The notes beneath the pieces are model-generated. The model saw only the letters and a list, made by a program, of their open reading frames with translations. It was not told where the DNA came from and ran no database searches. Below are positions 21,945 through 32,735 of a stretch of 64,000 nucleotides of DNA, piece by piece. The stretch is from positions 176,687,604 to 176,751,603 of the forward strand of contig CM070873.1 of NCBI GenBank assembly GCA_036365515.1, read 5' to 3'. The DNA comes from Torymus aiolomorphi (Eukaryota > Arthropoda > Insecta > Hymenoptera > Torymidae). Both the position numbers and the translations under genes were made by a program. How positions within the stretch are numbered: the first letter of the stretch is position 1; each line of letters begins with the position of its first letter.

Positions 21945-23301
21945 ACTGTTTATGTATCTTACATTTTTTTTTCTATTAAAGTCACTTTTATGAAAAACAT
22001 TGCAACACCATATACATACTACCGTTTTTACCGCTTGCGTATTGTATATATATATAAATATATATATTTTATGGTATGCGTACGCCTGTTGGACGAACTG
22101 TCTGCTACTCTATATATATTATCTACATAAATTATTTATGTATATTATTATCTATTTTGTAACGGGCTAAAAGCTGTCCTCGGTGCGCTATATCTCAACG
22201 CGGACTTGCCGATGAACGGCGCAGCAATTGACAGGCGCGAGCACTTACTTCTGCCAACCCTCGCCGATTATCCACCTCGCCGCCTCGTACTGTTGCTCGC
22301 CATTGGCTGCTTTCAGCAGCAACCGCGCCTTTACCCTCCGTTACAACGCGCGACTTCGTAGTCGCGCTCTCTCTCTCTCTCTCTCTCTCGAGCGTGCTGC
22401 CCCAGCTACTCAGTATCACGCGAGTACTACGTAAAGTAGGATGCGTGAAATAATATGCGAACAAGTAAAAAGCAAGTTAACTTTAATATAAAAGAATTTC
22501 TTCTTACTGCCCCTGGGGGCTATCCACAAATTACATTCGCTAATTACGGCGCGTGCTATTAGTACGCGCTGGTTCGGGTGGTGCGCCCGCGCACGCGAAG
22601 TACGTGTGTGCTCTGCCGCACACACGTACGCGCAAAAGCGGCTCGCACCGACGACGTCGGCCGATCGCCGCGCACGATCGGCGCTCACGCGCGTGTCGGC
22701 GGCCTCGCTCGCTCGCCCGTCTCCGCTTCCTGGACGATCGTCGTCCGCGGGGGAAGCGCGCGCTCGCCTGGCCAGGACTGACCTCCTCAGTAGTCTCGGC
22801 GTGGAGGCGGGCGCCGGTGCTGGCTTGCGCGCCCCTTGCGCCTCTCTCTCTCTCTCTCTCGCCGCTAGGCTCCCTTGCCTGACGCGTGTCTGTCTCTTCT
22901 CTCTCTCTCTCTCTCCTCATCGTTGACGGGTTGGCTCGGCCGCAGCTAGCCGTCGGCCGTGTCCGCGAGCTGCGTGCGTTGCCTCTCTCTCTCGCTCCCG
23001 TGAATGGGCTCGGCCGTAGTGCAAGGTTGTCACGAGTTTTCATTTCGGGGCTCATTGTGTGTCGTAGTTGCGCTCGGTACTTTTCGCACAGCTACACGTG
23101 CGATCGACTACACACAACAGACACACACAAGCCCTCGGAGAAATACGAGGACAAGCTCGGCTCTATTTGCGAATCCTCACGACGCAATTGTCGGCCTTGC
23201 CTTCTCCAAGGCCGCGATATGTTTATGTTTTCGGTCAACTACCTGTGTGTATACCATGCGTAGGAGATCGGCTCAATCCGAGCTCCGTGTTCGCGCACAC
23301 C

Positions 23302-24218
23302 CTGCTGAAAATGACATATTGAAACCAATTTATTCCTCATTCAATTTTGGTAACACTAAATGGTTATCAATGCTAGTTCAATCGGGTTAATTGGAAGCCC
23401 GATTAAGAATTAATCGGTTTTAATGTCAAATTAATTGGGATAGGGTTAAATATGAATTTTCCTTATTAATTTCAATCGGGTATTATTGGTTTTAATTGTA
23501 AATGTGCTTAATCGGTTTTAATAGGAATATTTTTTATACGGATCGAATCGGATTGAATTGGATAGTTAAGTGTATATTTTTATATTGGTTTTAATATGAC
23601 ATTTTCATATTAATTTCAATCGGATGTTATTGGTTTCAATTGTAAATTGGTTCAATTGTGCTTAATCGGTTTTAATAGAAACATTTTTAACTGTATTGAA
23701 TCGGATTGAATTGGATATTTAAGTGTATTTTTTTATATTGGTTTTAACATGACATTTTCATATTAATTTCAATCGGAATTAATTGGTTTCAATTATAACG
23801 GTAACGGTACTGAATATACAAGTTCCAGAATTTGATGATGCATATGTCTCTGTAGGTATATTGTTAGCGTGCCCGACTGCTGTGCTGAGGACCCAGGTTC
23901 AAATCTCGATGTCACCGAATATTTTTTTATTTCTTTATTTCATTTCTTCTTGTCTTAAATTATTATTTCCTTAATAAAATTCAATTTTAAATAATTAATA
24001 AATGTTTAAAATATAAATAAATATTGTTTTTTATTTTTTTGTTGTTAATACAATAAAATCCGATTAAAACAGATTAAAACTACAATTTTCTGGTCATAAT
24101 CGGTTTTTATTGTGATCAATCGGTGCAATTGTTAGCAATCGGGAAATTGCGGATCAAGATTCCCGATTCATGCCGATTAATTTTTTATGAATTGGTTTGA
24201 ATAGGTCGTTTTTAGCAG
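23302..24218. mobile_element. Non-autonomous element with ATTGGTTT repeats
   Basis: Imperfect terminal inverted repeats (CTGCTRAAAAYGAC, followed by AAACCAATT, at both ends) bound about 0.9 kb of AT-rich sequence. Inside, a ~150-bp unit with TTTCAATCGG and ATTGGTTT is repeated about three times (23430-23800). A tRNA-like segment lies at 23850-23925. It is inserted in the GC-rich LTR. No protein is encoded. Confidence 0.6.
23850..23925 (+). repeat. tRNA-derived (SINE-like) segment
   Basis: The run TAGCGTGCCCGACTGCTGTG followed by GGTTCAAATCTC resembles a tRNA body with a B box (GGTTCRANYCC). Upstream, TAGGTATATTG could be a degraded A box. The acceptor stem does not pair convincingly, so I read a SINE-like remnant, not a working tRNA gene. 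Confidence 0.5.
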
Positions 24219-24252
24219 AGCATACACACACACAGACGCGCCTGCCGTTACA

Positions 24253-25145
24253 ATTTATATTAATTAAGTATATGCATCGTCATAAGATGAAAATTTGTTA
24301 TCATTGACAAGTAGATCATGATGATAGTTGGAGTATAAATTATTATTTCATTTTGAATTTTGGAGTTAATTTGGAAAAATATAACCTATATAAGCAGCTG
24401 TGACAATCAATGGGCAATAGCAATATTATAATCAGATAAGTAGTAAACTTTTATTATAAAGTTATAAATCTCAATAATGTTTATAAGTATTGTTATTTTG
24501 TGAAATCTTGTTTTTATTTATAACATAATATAAGTAGCAAACTTTTATTAGAAAATAAATATCGTGAGTTAGTTAAAATTATTAGTTAATTAATATAAAT
24601 TTCATAGATCTCAAGCAGTCAACTGGTGATAAGAAGAATTCATCTATTCATGTTTCAATCAACGGAGGAATAACTTTTATTAGATAAGTACTTACTGGCT
24701 AAATGTTAAAATGCTAAAATCATCTTTTAAAAATTGATACTTTGGGTGATTTTTTACTTTTACAGATACAAATATTACACAAGAAGAATTATGAAGACAT
24801 TCTGGAGATATAGCCAATAATTTTTTGGATATCTAATTTTTACAGATATTACATAAGAAGATTGTTTGGAGTTATTTTGGAGATATAGCCAATAATGTTA
24901 AGCAGTTTTATGTATATCTTAGAAAAGGTTATGTCATATAAAAAAACGAAAAGGACGTGTTATTGTGAAAATTTCAACAAATAAAAGTGCTCAGTTATTC
25001 TCATATGATTTTCCCAGTGTGGGAGACGTTAAAAGTTTAATCTATACAAGAATATCATCAAGAAACCTTTGATTCTCAGTGATTCCCAGTTCATAAATTG
25101 GTTGTGTTTTCTTACAAGATTATGTGTAGATAATGAGGCATTATT
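24253..25145. repeat. Dispersed AT-rich repeat related to 7.4-10.3 kb
   Basis: Shares GTCAACTGGTGAT and TTAGATAAGTACTTACT with 7440-7920, then the AAAAGTGCTCAGTTA plus GGGAGACGT module with the 8-10 kb array (here at about 24980 and 25257). No gene is supported. Confidence 0.6.
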
Positions 25146-26117
25146 AATTTACATACTTTCAATTGAAGAACTTATATCTAACATATCTCACCAAAGATTA
25201 TGTCGAACGAAAAAAGGAAAAAGGATGTGTTATTATTGTAAAAATGTCAACAAATAAAAGTGCTCAGTTATTCTCATGTATAATTCTCCCAGGGTGAGAG
25301 ACGTTAAAAGTTTAATATATGCTGAAGCGAAACTGAGCTGTTGTAAAAGCAACATTCACATCTCGTTTATGTTTTCAAGAAGAAGCAAGCAGCAATGCTT
25401 GCTTGTAAAGAATTGTGCAGCTGGGATATACTGATACAACGACATACCTGCGTTAAGATCTTTTTTAATTTGACAAAATGCAATAGTAAATGGACTGGAA
25501 CGAGTATTTTGTGAAAAAACTTTGCACCACCTGCCTTTATGGATATTGTAGTTGGCATAAGAAATAGAAATGGCATAAATTGAATCGATCCTCACTCTTA
25601 CAGAAAACAGATAGTACACCAATTCAAATGAACTTTCAAAGGAAGAAAAACATGTGATACTATATAAAAGTAAATTAGAATCTTTGTTTATGCCGAAAAG
25701 CTATACTATCATCAAACATCGACTGCACTCGCTATGATACAACTGACATTTTATTTTCTGAAGTGGAAACAGTTATGCACTGCAATGAATTTATTAGTCA
25801 TGTGAAGTTTGCTGCTGTAAACATTTTTATGAAGCATTTGGCCACAGCGATATTGGTTTGGTAATATACATTCTGAAGTTTAGATTGCTCAACATATTCT
25901 ACATTTATCTCTGTATATACACGGATCGAGAAAAAATGTGTAAGAAAAATTACAATTTTCTATAGTAATCGTGGGACAGATGCAAATTTTTAAGAAAAAT
26001 TTGACTACAATTTATAGTGAAAATTGGTATTTTTGTAGTAAAATTTACAAAATCATTCGAATTTTTATTGGTATTCTTCCTAGCGGAAATATTTTTGTTC
26101 AGAAAAGTTGAAAACTG
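25146..26117. repeat. ~975-bp inverted repeat, left copy
   Basis: An inverted copy of 50021-51000, collinear apart from small indels, starting at ATTAATTTACATACTTTCAA and ending at AGAAAAGTTGAAAACTGTT. The right copy continues into a Helitron N-terminal coding fragment; the left one does not. The short frame at 25356-25622 (minus) has a counterpart at 50521-50715, but I recognise no protein. Confidence 0.8.
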
Positions 26118-26159
26118 TTAGTAAGATATACATATATATATATAAGTATGTAATAACTC

Positions 26160-26392
26160 TTTCTATCTCCTCCTCTCTCTCGACATCCGTCAAACTGTAC
26201 CAAAAACTTTAACGAGAGCTTAAATATTTTTTCAAAACAATCAACACGTTGTTAAAAAACCTAAATTATTAAGTACGTTCTCAGAACATAGTTTGTCTAG
26301 TCCTTTTATTCGTCTAATGTCATCTATTCAATAAGCACTCTCTAAAAATGGTAATAATTTTTTTCATGACTATATAAATAATAATATTATTA
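26160..26392. repeat. Left part of the 12-kb foldback repeat, cut by the outer transposon
   Basis: Matches about 12040-12245 (GAGAGCTTAAATATTTTTTC, TATTCAATAAGCACTCT, ATGGTAATAATTTTTT). The match stops exactly at the outer transposon end and resumes at 42663, with TTA present on both sides. Confidence 0.85.
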
Positions 26393-26981
26393 TAGGCCAG
26401 TCAATAGAGAAAAAAATCAGCGTTTTCGTGCCATAAATCTTATTAGTAAGCGGTAAACGCTATTGTACGCAGAATAATTCACAGTATAAGTGGTATATAA
26501 ACTCGACTAGCAGCTCCGTTCTATATATATTGTTATTAACAATTTAATGCAAAAAAAAGCGCTTTTTTATAGTTTTTTCGTTTATAGCCGAAACTAGTGG
26601 ACCGATCTTGATGGTCCAATGAGATAAATTGTAGTAAATGAAATAACGAACAAAACTAGATGTTGATCGAATCGATCGGACGATTAGTTACGGAGAAAAA
26701 CGTGAAAAACCGAAAAAATGAGCGTTTTTTGAAAAATTCATATTCTGGCGAATTGATAGTAATTCACATGTACTTTATGTGTGCGAAAACCAGGGACTGT
26801 GCGATTATTAGTTTTTGCGTAATCGCGATTTCAATTTTTGAGTAGGCTATTTTTGAGCGAGGCTGTATGCTCTACGGGTTATCCGATTTCAATTATCAAA
26901 AATGATTTTGAAAGTTCAAATGTTGAACTATAAAACGTCTATCTTGGATTTTTGATTAAGTACTGTTTTATACCTGAAAAC
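26393..26981 (+). repeat. Element A left TIR
   Basis: About 590 bp, inverted match to 42056-42662. Ends near TTTTATACCTGAAA. It includes AATCGATCGGACGATTAGTT near 26671. Confidence 0.85.
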
Positions 26982-28471
26982 AGCTGTCAAAGTTGACCAA
27001 AACACCCGAGCGCACGAAAGTGGTGGAATGGTGGGTGGCGCGCGGGGCTGATGGGAGCCGATACATATAGTAATAGAACGCGCTGCGCGCAACGCACAGA
27101 TCTTTGCTTTTAATTTCCTCAGCAACTAGTGGAGCTATTTTAATCATTTTTTTTTATTTCGGGGTAACTCAACCCAACTAAACCGATTCTGCACTTTTAT
27201 TTGATGAAAAATGAACCGAAACGCTAATTTTGCTTGAGATTTGAAGCAGGTATATACGTATCTACTCGGGCTTGTATTATATAATCAAGGACGTTTACGC
27301 TCGGAACATCTGCTTGTATATACAGTATAGTAATGCTATTCGCTCTACTCTGTTCTGTCCCCACTTTCTTCCACTATACCATACTATTGTATATCGTGGA
27401 CTGAAGCGGTCAAAGAAGGAGAAAGCGACGCTACCAACGGTCTTTTCAGCTGTTTATACTACAGTTGCCACCGAGACTCTAGCTACTATACCTTTGCAAA
27501 GCATCTTTGATACATGTGTTTATTTTATAAATAGCTACTTAATTATTACTAATATTTTAATTATTTTAAAATATTAAAATTGTTAATTTTTTTTTAATTT
27601 TAATTGTATTAAATTAATAATAAGTTCAGTGATTTTATTGTGTAATATCAAGTTTTGGAGTGGAGTCGACACCGTACTGTACATTCATTATACGAGGTGC
27701 ACACAAAAGTATGTATAATTTTTATTGTAGTATATATAGTATAGGTGAAAGTCTTTGTAACAATCAGAAATCAAAACAGGATAATTTTTAATCAAGTAGT
27801 GTCTTGTAAAATATTTTAGTTTATCAGTAGCATGTTAAAATCCGGTTACTTTAGGTTCTTGGTTTTAAAAAATCTTTGTTGAATTGAAAAACTTTTTTTT
27901 CTAATTCGTAGCGTTTTTTTTATATAACTTGAGGTTTAAATCAACTTAAATTTTATTATAAGTAATATAGCTTCATGAACAGAATAAGTTTGAAAGTATA
28001 TGAGTATAAATGGAATCGGTATTGCCGGCATTCTGTTTAATCATTCGAGTAGAAAGAGCAAATAGCAGTGTGAAGGATACTATCACGGTTCCATTTTTTC
28101 TAATTCTTTTTTTTATTTATTTTTTTTAATTTATGTGTATATAGTCTGTAAGTGTGGCGTATTTGTATGTATATTTATATATTTCAAAATTTCTTTCCAA
28201 TAACTGTTTTATTAATTTGTGCCTGTTATTTGAGTTTAAGAAACATTACTTTATAAATTTACATTATAAATCACAATTAAAAATTAATAATAATTTAGAT
28301 TGTTAATAAAACTTTGAAAGTATTTAAAACACTCGATGTGTGTTGTTATACAAGTGGTATATAATACTGATTCTCATTAGTTAAATTTAATATAAGAGTC
28401 GTAAATATTAATTATATTTTATTAAAATTCCTAGATAATCAGTATACAAGATCAGTATACAAAACATCGTA
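26982..28471. other. Element A 5' non-coding region
   Basis: Between the left TIR and the proposed first exon. AT-rich except a GC-rich patch at about 27000-27110. No frame in it resembles a known protein. The promoter of the transposase gene would be expected here, but I cannot point to a specific site. Confidence 0.4.
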
Positions 28472-28644
28472 ATGGAGCTTACCGACGAGGCAGAAGCATC
28501 TACATCTACGAATGTTAGGTAAATGTTATTGCAAAAACTCCCAAATTAAACAGTCTTATTAAAATTAAATGAAAAATTATTTACTCGGTCGTGTTCACAC
28601 TAATAGTAGATTACGCACCTAGGGAGTAAAAGTAAAGAATGTCT

Positions 28645-28716
28645 CAGATCGCATATAATTGTCGCCCGAGCCTTCGGCTCGAGCCGAAGGCTCGGGCGAC
28701 AATTATATGCGATCTG
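28645..28716. repeat. Perfect 72-bp spacerless palindrome
   Basis: Thirty-six bases followed directly by their exact reverse complement, centre CGGCTC|GAGCCG at 28680/28681. An imperfect extension (GGGAGTAA...TTACTTACTCCC) takes it to about 28622-28738. Lies in the proposed intron. Confidence 0.95.
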
Positions 28717-28765
28717 ATGGATTCTTTACTTACTCCCGTGGTGCATATACTAATTTTCTCCACGA

Positions 28766-29516
28766 CGAACGTATATGTGCAAATCTCACGAAAGATGAGA
28801 CAAAACCCGAAATCACGATTTGAAAATTTTTTTTGGAGCACACCTACCAAACCTAGTTTTTCTCGTTGTTTGTGGTATGTATAAGAGAAATTCATGGTTG
28901 AGCATCGTCCATCAAGTTGCCTATTTTTTCTAGAACCACTTCTTACTTTTTAAGAAATGGCAAAAAAAGCCCTTCTCTTCAAACCTCAGTTATTTAGCCC
29001 ACAAGCGATCTACTCAAAGTTTACAAAAAGAAATTAAAACATGAAAAAAAGAGTTTTAATTCCTTTCTTTAAAAGTTAAAAAATGTTGATTCCTTCAAAA
29101 GTTACAAGAATTTGAAGTTGAACGTCGAAAAAGCATAAAAATGCAAAAAATCGCAGGAATCGGACGCGCCGACTTTGAGAGCATTTTTATGCCTTTTCGA
29201 CGTTCAACTTCAAACCCTTGTAACTTTTGAAGGAATCAACATTTTTTAATTTAAAAAAAAAGGAATTAAAGCTCTTTCGTTTCTGGGCTAAATAGCTGAG
29301 GTTTGAAGAGAAGGGCTTTTTTTGCCATTTTCTTAAAAAGTAAGAAGTTATTCTAGAAAAAATAGGCAACTTGATGGACGCTGTACAACTGCGGATCTTT
29401 ATTTTATATACTACAAACAATAGGAAAAACCAGGTTTCGAAGGTGTGCTCGAAAAAAATTTTCAAAACGTGATTTCAGGTTTTGTCGCATCTTTCGTGAG
29501 ATTTGCACATATATGA
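28766..29516. mobile_element. Foldback element in the intron
   Basis: Inverted arms of about 380 bp (28766-29145) and 335 bp (29183-29516) with ends TATGTGCAAATCTCACGAAA. Between them is a ~35-bp loop. The arms differ at scattered positions and short indels. TA at both ends suggests a TA target. Non-coding. Confidence 0.8.
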
Positions 29517-29579
29517 ATTTTAACTTTACGTATTCCATTAATATTTTTTTTATTCAGGCACGATGAAAATACACAAGCT

Positions 29580-32500
29580 ATGGAAGACGAACAGGAGTGG
29601 CTTGACGACGATGAAATTTGTTTACTTTGCGATAAGCCTAATGAACCATCTAAATCGCACATATTGAAAGAACGGGCCATTAATAATCTTATTCTAGCCA
29701 GTCTTAAAAGAAAAGATAAGAAGCATTTAAAGTTACAAAAATTAAAAGAAATCACAGTACATATAACTTGTCAAACTCTCTATACGAGGGAGTCTAATAT
29801 AAAAAGGGCGTTAGCAGCATCGGCATTAACATGGTTAAAAGACCGAAATCGTTGTAAAGAAGGACGAGGGTTCGCTTTCTCAACTCATTGTTTTTTTTGT
29901 TCGAATCAATGTCACAGTTGTAAGCAAAATTTAACCCGCGTTTCAAAGCAGGAGACTATCGATAATATTTTGGCGCAGTTACAAGCTCTCCCTAAAAGCG
30001 AAGAGAATAAAATTCTAGCGTCGCGGTTATCTAATTTGAAAAAAGAATCTGATAATTATTATATAGAAAACACCGTTTATTATCACTCGAAATACTTAAG
30101 CGTATTTTACTCATATAGTCCTTGTAATGTTAAGGGTAGACCGATAACCGAAGATATGAGTAACTTATTATCTTTTATTATCAACTATTTATTGGAGAAT
30201 AGCGACCAGTGTCAATTTTCTTTAAAAGATATATTACAAATATATGTAAATAAGTTCAGAGATACTGATCTATCCCGACTTGGTCGCATAGAAATACTTT
30301 TAAAAAATCATTTCGAAGATGAAATAGTAATTTATTCTAGCTCAAATGATCGTTTTATTTGTTTTAAACAAACGTTAGGTAAATGTATACAAGATAACTG
30401 GTATTCAAATCGCAAAGTAAATGAAAAAGAAGAAAGGTTGAGAATAGTGGAATTAGCCAGTCATTTTATTCTACAAGATGTCAGGGCTATGAAAGTTGAC
30501 TTAGAGAATTATATTACGCCAACGGATTTCTTAAATAACATTAAAGATATTCCGGAAACGTTGCAACTAATGCTCGAAATTCTTATAAAAACTCATAAAC
30601 ATGAGCGAAAAAATGGATCTTGGGATAAGTGGGAAAACAGAATTGTTACCGCAGCCCACATTTTAATATCATCTATGCGACCACGATCCTTTTCATCGCC
30701 TATATTATTAGGACTTTCATGTATGATACATACGAAATTTGCAGCACGAGGTTTAATAGATTGTCTCTACAATATTGGGCTCTGTGAGTCCTACTCAGAA
30801 ACAGTACGATTCGAAAACTCCCTCGTTAATGACCCTGAACATTTCGATTTCATTGGAGATACCTATTTACAATTCGTATATGATAATGCGGACCATAATA
30901 CAGCCACCATTGATGGCAAAAATACGTTACATTGTATGGGCGGTATTATGTGTGCGACTCCATCAAGTTCGGTTAATTTTAATAATTGTGTGCCTCGTTT
31001 AAAAGGAACATTATCTACTAGTACTGATAGCACGTTCGGTTTCCTTCCATTGACCGATTTTAAGAATAACAAGCCATTCAAATTAGATAATATAACTATA
31101 CGTAATTGGAAAGAAATACATCGTGCTGACTTTACAATTGAAATCAAAGCGATCGATTTTTTATATTTTTACGGCAAGCATACTGCACCACGGAAGACCC
31201 CGAATTGGCACGGATTTATGAATAAATTTCATTTATTGAATAATGATTTTTGTACGACGAGAATTATTGCTTTGCCGTTTATTAAAGCGCCACCGAGCGA
31301 CCATACAACAATTTTAACATCTTTAATCGATGCACGACGGAGAGCAAATGCAAATAATCAAAAGCACTGTTTTGTAACGTTTGATTTGCCTTTATACATG
31401 AAAGCTAGCGAAATCGTCGCTTCTATAGAGGCAGATAACGATCCCCATAATATCCGCTCAGTAATCCCACGATTAGGAGGATTTCATCTTGCGATGTCTT
31501 TTCTTGGCGCTATTGGTAATATAATGGCAGGTAGCGGCCTGAAAGAAGCTTTTTCGACGATATACGCCGAATTATCAGCGGATAAGGCTTTAACAGGTCA
31601 TGCTTTTTCGAGGTCTGTGCGAGGTCACCTTTTAGTACAAGCTGCGCTTGCTACTATTATTTTAGAAAAAATAGAATTTACAGAAGAAGAGGAAACGTTT
31701 TTAGATGATAATTTACAAAAAGTAGGAACCGAAAATTTTGAAAATTATTTAATGACTTTCTTAATGAAAAGCGTACAAATAAAATTTTCATCGGTAATAA
31801 CGAATTTAGAAAATAATGGCCCAACAAGTCAACTGTGGCTACAATATTTTAAACTAATTTATTTACTGCAAAGATACATAGATGCAGAACGTTCTGGTAA
31901 TTTTGACCAACATGTAGAAACAGTAACGTTAACGATACCTTCTTTTTTCGCTTCAGGTCATCATTTATACGTTAAGGCGTGTCTTTTGTACGTCCAACAG
32001 ATGGTTAATTTAAAAGAAAGCATGGATATAGTGGAATATGATAAATTCTGTAAGCAGGGCTTTCATACGATAAGACGTTCAAATCGCTTTTGGTGCGGAT
32101 TATGGTCTGATATGACCATCGAGCAGGTTTTGATGCGGTCAATGAAATGCGCTGGAGGCTTGACACACGGCCGTGGACTCACGGAAAATGTCATTGGAAA
32201 ATGGGTGTTGTCAAGGGCAGCTGCATTAGAGATCAGCAATGCCATAGAGCTATTTTGCAACATGACATTTGCTACATCTGAACAGCATGTCGACAATCGA
32301 GTTTCTCGTATCTCCAGAGACGCAGATGACTTAAAAAAACTGCAGGACTTTTTTAATACATTTGATCCATTCCTAGAAAGCGATAAATTAATTGGTATAT
32401 ATTCCGGAGTGATTGGTGATCTATCGCTCGTGAATTGCCACAAAGCTTTTGAATTAGGAAAGATTTTGATGGATGAGGCGTCAAATAAAAAGTTTACTGA

Positions 32501-32735
32501 CGTAAAATATAAAAGAAGCAGTAAAGTTACCCATTTGGCAGCTGCGAACTCCACTATAAAAAATAGTGGAAATGAGGATGTGTATATCTCACCGTTGCTA
32601 ATTTTCCAAAAAATTTCGCTCAATATTCAAAACCAAGACGATATGAAAGAGTATTGTAGTACGTATGAACTATCGCCGATTCCGCTGTCATTGTTTGATG
32701 AAAATGGCATGCTAGTCCAGGCGGTAGAGCAGTAA
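29580..32735 (+). CDS. Element A transposase-like region, long open frame
   Basis: 1051 codons open without a stop; the last eight or so (after 32712) are inner-element sequence. Proteins with DNADHN-TIDGKNTLHCMGG and GLTHGRG blocks are, to my knowledge, widespread in invertebrate genomes as unnamed proteins. The protein should bind the TIRs and cut the element out, in the nucleus. Features: N-terminal Cys/His cluster (residues 14-120), a mostly alpha-helical middle, and the conserved block 430-850. It is collinear with the inner element's broken gene (roughly half of residues match in the DNADHN region). This part of element A has no internal stop or frameshift, so the only visible lesion in it is the nested insertion. 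Superfamily assignment is inferred from TSD length and the attached nuclease. Confidence 0.7.
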   Translation: MEDEQEWLDDDEICLLCDKPNEPSKSHILKERAINNLILASLKRKDKKHLKLQKLKEITVHITCQTLYTRESNIKRALAASALTWLKDRNRCKEGRGFAFSTHCFFCSNQCHSCKQNLTRVSKQETIDNILAQLQALPKSEENKILASRLSNLKKESDNYYIENTVYYHSKYLSVFYSYSPCNVKGRPITEDMSNLLSFIINYLLENSDQCQFSLKDILQIYVNKFRDTDLSRLGRIEILLKNHFEDEIVIYSSSNDRFICFKQTLGKCIQDNWYSNRKVNEKEERLRIVELASHFILQDVRAMKVDLENYITPTDFLNNIKDIPETLQLMLEILIKTHKHERKNGSWDKWENRIVTAAHILISSMRPRSFSSPILLGLSCMIHTKFAARGLIDCLYNIGLCESYSETVRFENSLVNDPEHFDFIGDTYLQFVYDNADHNTATIDGKNTLHCMGGIMCATPSSSVNFNNCVPRLKGTLSTSTDSTFGFLPLTDFKNNKPFKLDNITIRNWKEIHRADFTIEIKAIDFLYFYGKHTAPRKTPNWHGFMNKFHLLNNDFCTTRIIALPFIKAPPSDHTTILTSLIDARRRANANNQKHCFVTFDLPLYMKASEIVASIEADNDPHNIRSVIPRLGGFHLAMSFLGAIGNIMAGSGLKEAFSTIYAELSADKALTGHAFSRSVRGHLLVQAALATIILEKIEFTEEEETFLDDNLQKVGTENFENYLMTFLMKSVQIKFSSVITNLENNGPTSQLWLQYFKLIYLLQRYIDAERSGNFDQHVETVTLTIPSFFASGHHLYVKACLLYVQQMVNLKESMDIVEYDKFCKQGFHTIRRSNRFWCGLWSDMTIEQVLMRSMKCAGGLTHGRGLTENVIGKWVLSRAAALEISNAIELFCNMTFATSEQHVDNRVSRISRDADDLKKLQDFFNTFDPFLESDKLIGIYSGVIGDLSLVNCHKAFELGKILMDEASNKKFTDVKYKRSSKVTHLAAANSTIKNSGNEDVYISPLLIFQKISLNIQNQDDMKEYCSTYELSPIPLSLFDENGMLVQAVEQ

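Larger units (their letters stand above)
20308..22100 (-). mobile_element. Gag-only non-LTR retrotransposon copy
   Basis: A minus-strand unit with one ORF (20553-21944), a ~200-bp 3' UTR and a 3' tail of (AAAT)n (20308-20353). The tail abuts the end of the foldback element. No reverse transcriptase or endonuclease frame is found, although ORF2 should lie between ORF1 and the tail in a full LINE. The 5' end is not defined (about 22000-22100). Confidence 0.7.
22158..24252. mobile_element. Probable solo LTR, interrupted by a ~0.9-kb element
   Basis: Begins TGTAACGGG and ends CCGTTACA, flanked by ATTT on both sides (22154-22157 and 24253-24256), consistent with a 4-bp duplication. Like the LTR at 5178-6250 it is GC-rich with long CT tracts (about 22365-22390, 22840-22860 and 22900-22915). 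Without the insertion at 23302-24218 it would be about 1.2 kb, close to the other LTR. The many open frames on both strands are CT/GC composition artefacts. Confidence 0.55.
28519..29557 (+). other. Proposed intron of the element A gene
   Basis: Donor AG|GTAAAT at 28519 and acceptor TTTTTTTTATTCAG| ending at 29557, preceded by a pyrimidine-rich tract. Removing it joins a 47-bp first exon in frame to the long ORF. Its bulk is a foldback element plus a perfect palindrome, which suggests it has been enlarged by insertion. The inner element has an acceptor at the matching place (TTTTGCAG at 34684-34691). Confidence 0.6.

Noticed and set aside
22195..23390. Overlapping open frames in the GC-rich LTR-like unit
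   Set aside because: Same reason as at 5.6-6.2 kb: low-complexity composition and no domain.
23850..23925. Functional tRNA gene
   Set aside because: B box is fair, but the A box is poor and the acceptor stem does not pair.
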